Assembly: GCA_023393015.1 (NCBI GenBank)
Contig: JAEWMY010000016.1
Location: 1-64,000 of the forward strand
Direction: 5' to 3'
DNA: 64,000 nucleotides
DNA from: Spirochaetota bacterium
GTDB taxonomy: Bacteria > Spirochaetota > Spirochaetia > Treponematales > Treponemataceae
The stretch's first letter is position 1. Each line of letters opens with the position of its first letter. This document shows positions 62,769 through 64,000 of the stretch, piece by piece. The notes under the pieces are model-generated. The model was not told the DNA's origin. It did not search any database and was given only the letters and a program-made list of their open reading frames with translations. A program made the position numbers and the translations under genes.

Positions 62769-62788
62769 TTCTCCAAATTACCACTTTA

Positions 62789-62818
62789 TTGTCATTGTTC
62801 CTATTGTTGGAGTATACT
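62789..62818 (+). promoter_or_regulatory. mlaE promoter
   Basis: TTGTCA, 18 bases, TATACT; six bases to ATG at 62825. AAGGA directly abuts the ATG and cannot serve as ribosome site. Confidence 0.7.
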
Positions 62819-62824
62819 CAAGGA

Positions 62825-63607
62825 ATGATTAAACGGATCGGAGCCGAAATCCTGGAAACCCTGGATAAATCCGTCTACACCATCGGGTTTTTCGGCAAAT
62901 CGCTCCGCGGAATCGGACCGTTTATCTACCGCGGGCAGGCCTCCTATCGCATCCTCACGATGCAGATACTCTTCACCTTCGTCGAGGCCCTCGGCGTCTC
63001 AGTGTTGCTCGCGCTCGGCATCGGCGCCGCCGTCAACGTCCTCGGCCTTCCCATCCTCTCGAGCTTCTCGCAGGAAAGGCTCATCTACCCCCTGATCATC
63101 ACGATCATCACGCGCGAACTCGGCCCGCTTCTGACGGCCTTCGTCATCATCGCGCGTTCCGCCACGGCGATCGCCACGGAAACGGCGGGCATGGTGGTCT
63201 CGCACGAAATCGAGGCTTATATCTCCGTCGGCATCGACCCGATCGAGCACATCGCCGTCCCGCGTCTCCTGGGAGTCACCGTATCGCTCTTCCTCCTCAA
63301 TATCTATTTCTCGATCGCGGGTCTCGCGGGCTCGTTCTTCATCGCCAAGCTGGCGAGCGCCCTGCCCGCGGTCGACTACTTTTCCAACCTGCTCCAGTAT
63401 CTCACCATGGCGGACGTTCTCGTGTCCGTCATCAAGAGCCTCGCTTTCGGACTCATACTGGCGACGGTCGCGAACGTGCAGGGCTTCTCGGTCGAGCGCG
63501 CGTCCACCGAGATACCGCAAGCCGGGCTGCGCGCGGTGGGGAGCTCGTTCTTCTGGTGCATCGTCGCGAACCTCGTCATATCCGCCATGTACTACGCGAT
63601 TCGGTGA
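62825..63607 (+). CDS. mlaE: MlaE-family phospholipid ABC permease
   Basis: 260 aa, about six membrane helices, with MlaE landmarks LPILSSFSQERLIYPLIITIITRELGPLLTAFVIIARSATAIATE and SFFWCIVANLVISAMYY. In the Mla-type complex it moves phospholipids between outer and inner membrane with MlaF ATPase and MCE protein. Starts at 62825 by the promoter, not at an upstream TTG that overlaps the -35. The ATPase gene follows by 7 bases. Confidence 0.93.
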   Translation: MIKRIGAEILETLDKSVYTIGFFGKSLRGIGPFIYRGQASYRILTMQILFTFVEALGVSVLLALGIGAAVNVLGLPILSSFSQERLIYPLIITIITRELGPLLTAFVIIARSATAIATETAGMVVSHEIEAYISVGIDPIEHIAVPRLLGVTVSLFLLNIYFSIAGLAGSFFIAKLASALPAVDYFSNLLQYLTMADVLVSVIKSLAFGLILATVANVQGFSVERASTEIPQAGLRAVGSSFFWCIVANLVISAMYYAIR

Positions 63608-63614
63608 GGACGCG

Positions 63615-64000
63615 ATGAGAGACCGGGTGCCGGACGAAACGATACTGGAGCTCAAGGACGCGTCCTTCGTCGCGCAGGGGAAACAGATCGTCCAGGGAGT
63701 GAGCCTCCCGTTCGAGAAGGGAAGGACGACGGCGCTCGTCGGGCCCTCGGGCGGCGGGAAGAGCACGGTGCTCAAGCTCGCCGCCGGGTTGCTCGTCCCC
63801 ACGTCGGGAACCGCCCGCTATCGCGGGGAGGACATCTCGCTCATGACGAGGACGCAAAACCTCGCGTTCCGCAAGAACTCGGGCTTCGTCTTCCAGGATT
63901 CCGCGCTCTGGGCGAACCAGAGCATCAGGCAGATCCTCGAGCTGCCGCTCAAGCTCCACTATCCGAGGATGGAGGCGAGACGGCGTACCGAGCGCATCGT
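63615..64000 (+). CDS. mlaF: MlaF-type ABC ATPase, C-terminus cut by window edge
   Basis: 128 codons present. Walker A GPSGGGKSTVLKLA and the Q-loop region NSGFVFQDSALWANQS are visible; signature and Walker B lie beyond base 64000. Start ATG at 63615 with GTGAGGA upstream. Second gene of an Mla operon whose MCE gene presumably follows. Confidence 0.9.
   Translation, partial: MRDRVPDETILELKDASFVAQGKQIVQGVSLPFEKGRTTALVGPSGGGKSTVLKLAAGLLVPTSGTARYRGEDISLMTRTQNLAFRKNSGFVFQDSALWANQSIRQILELPLKLHYPRMEARRRTERI

Noticed and set aside
62789..62824. TTG start for mlaE
   Set aside because: It coincides with the -35 element; the protein from ATG 62825 has the usual MlaE length.

Overview
The window is 64 kb of GC-rich bacterial chromosome with tightly packed genes. 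It has many lipoproteins and signal-peptide proteins, outer-membrane proteins, Mla-type transporter genes and several large secreted or membrane proteins I cannot name. This points to a didermic bacterium. The content (YtrA-like GntR/ABC module, class III adenylate cyclase behind a TPR-like lipoprotein, DHH phosphoesterase, TraB-type protein, ECF vitamin uptake, unusual conserved hypotheticals) best fits a high-GC member of the Spirochaetota. That assignment is inferred from gene content only. I see no rRNA, tRNA, CRISPR array, transposase or phage gene; the window looks like core chromosome with several unusual fusions.

Layout. 1-3.9 kb (-): unknown protein, PTS EIIA domain and transketolase (cut by the window edge). 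4.1-4.7 kb (+): small heat-shock protein behind a near-perfect sigma-54 promoter. 4.8-7.3 kb (+): YhhQ-type transporter, ParA, ParB. 7.3-12.5 kb (-): GH63-like glycosidase, Ppx/GppA, polyphosphate kinase. 12.6-15.0 kb (+): a GatB-like domain fused to an asparaginase (GatD-like) domain. 15.1-22.4 kb: membrane-anchored unknown (-), then TPR lipoprotein, DHH phosphoesterase, TraB protein and diguanylate cyclase (+). 22.5-25.8 kb (-): LeuC/LeuD-type isomerase and RadA. 25.8-34.4 kb: Omp85-like protein (+), then (-) a winged-helix/PurC fusion, Sua5, CreD-like protein, DUF3795 protein, ProS and a secreted unknown. 34.8-38.3 kb (+): lipoprotein and adenylate cyclase. 38.3-42.5 kb: PutP (-), YtrA-like regulator with ABC exporter (+), thioredoxin (-). 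42.5-50.6 kb: SpoU methylase (-), then a tandem-TetR regulator with a TolC/adaptor/RND pump and a PII-like protein (+). 50.6-55.0 kb: pyridoxal kinase, a single-chain EcfA-EcfA-EcfT protein and a Nudix enzyme (-), with a divergent ECF S component (+). 55-64 kb: second secreted unknown (-), membrane protein (+), HtpG (-), omptin-like protease (+), radical SAM enzyme (-), MlaE and partial MlaF (+).

Themes. Several genes are fusions: GatB/asparaginase, winged helix/PurC, double TetR, EcfA-A-T. Many promoters lie only 5-10 bases before a start codon that lacks a Shine-Dalgarno sequence, which suggests common leaderless transcription. Short tandem repeats sit at or just after 3' ends of genes and in two cases are copies of the gene's own last codons including the stop. 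Regulatory dyads can be placed on promoters for the RND operon, the YtrA operon, leuCD, proS and the purC fusion.
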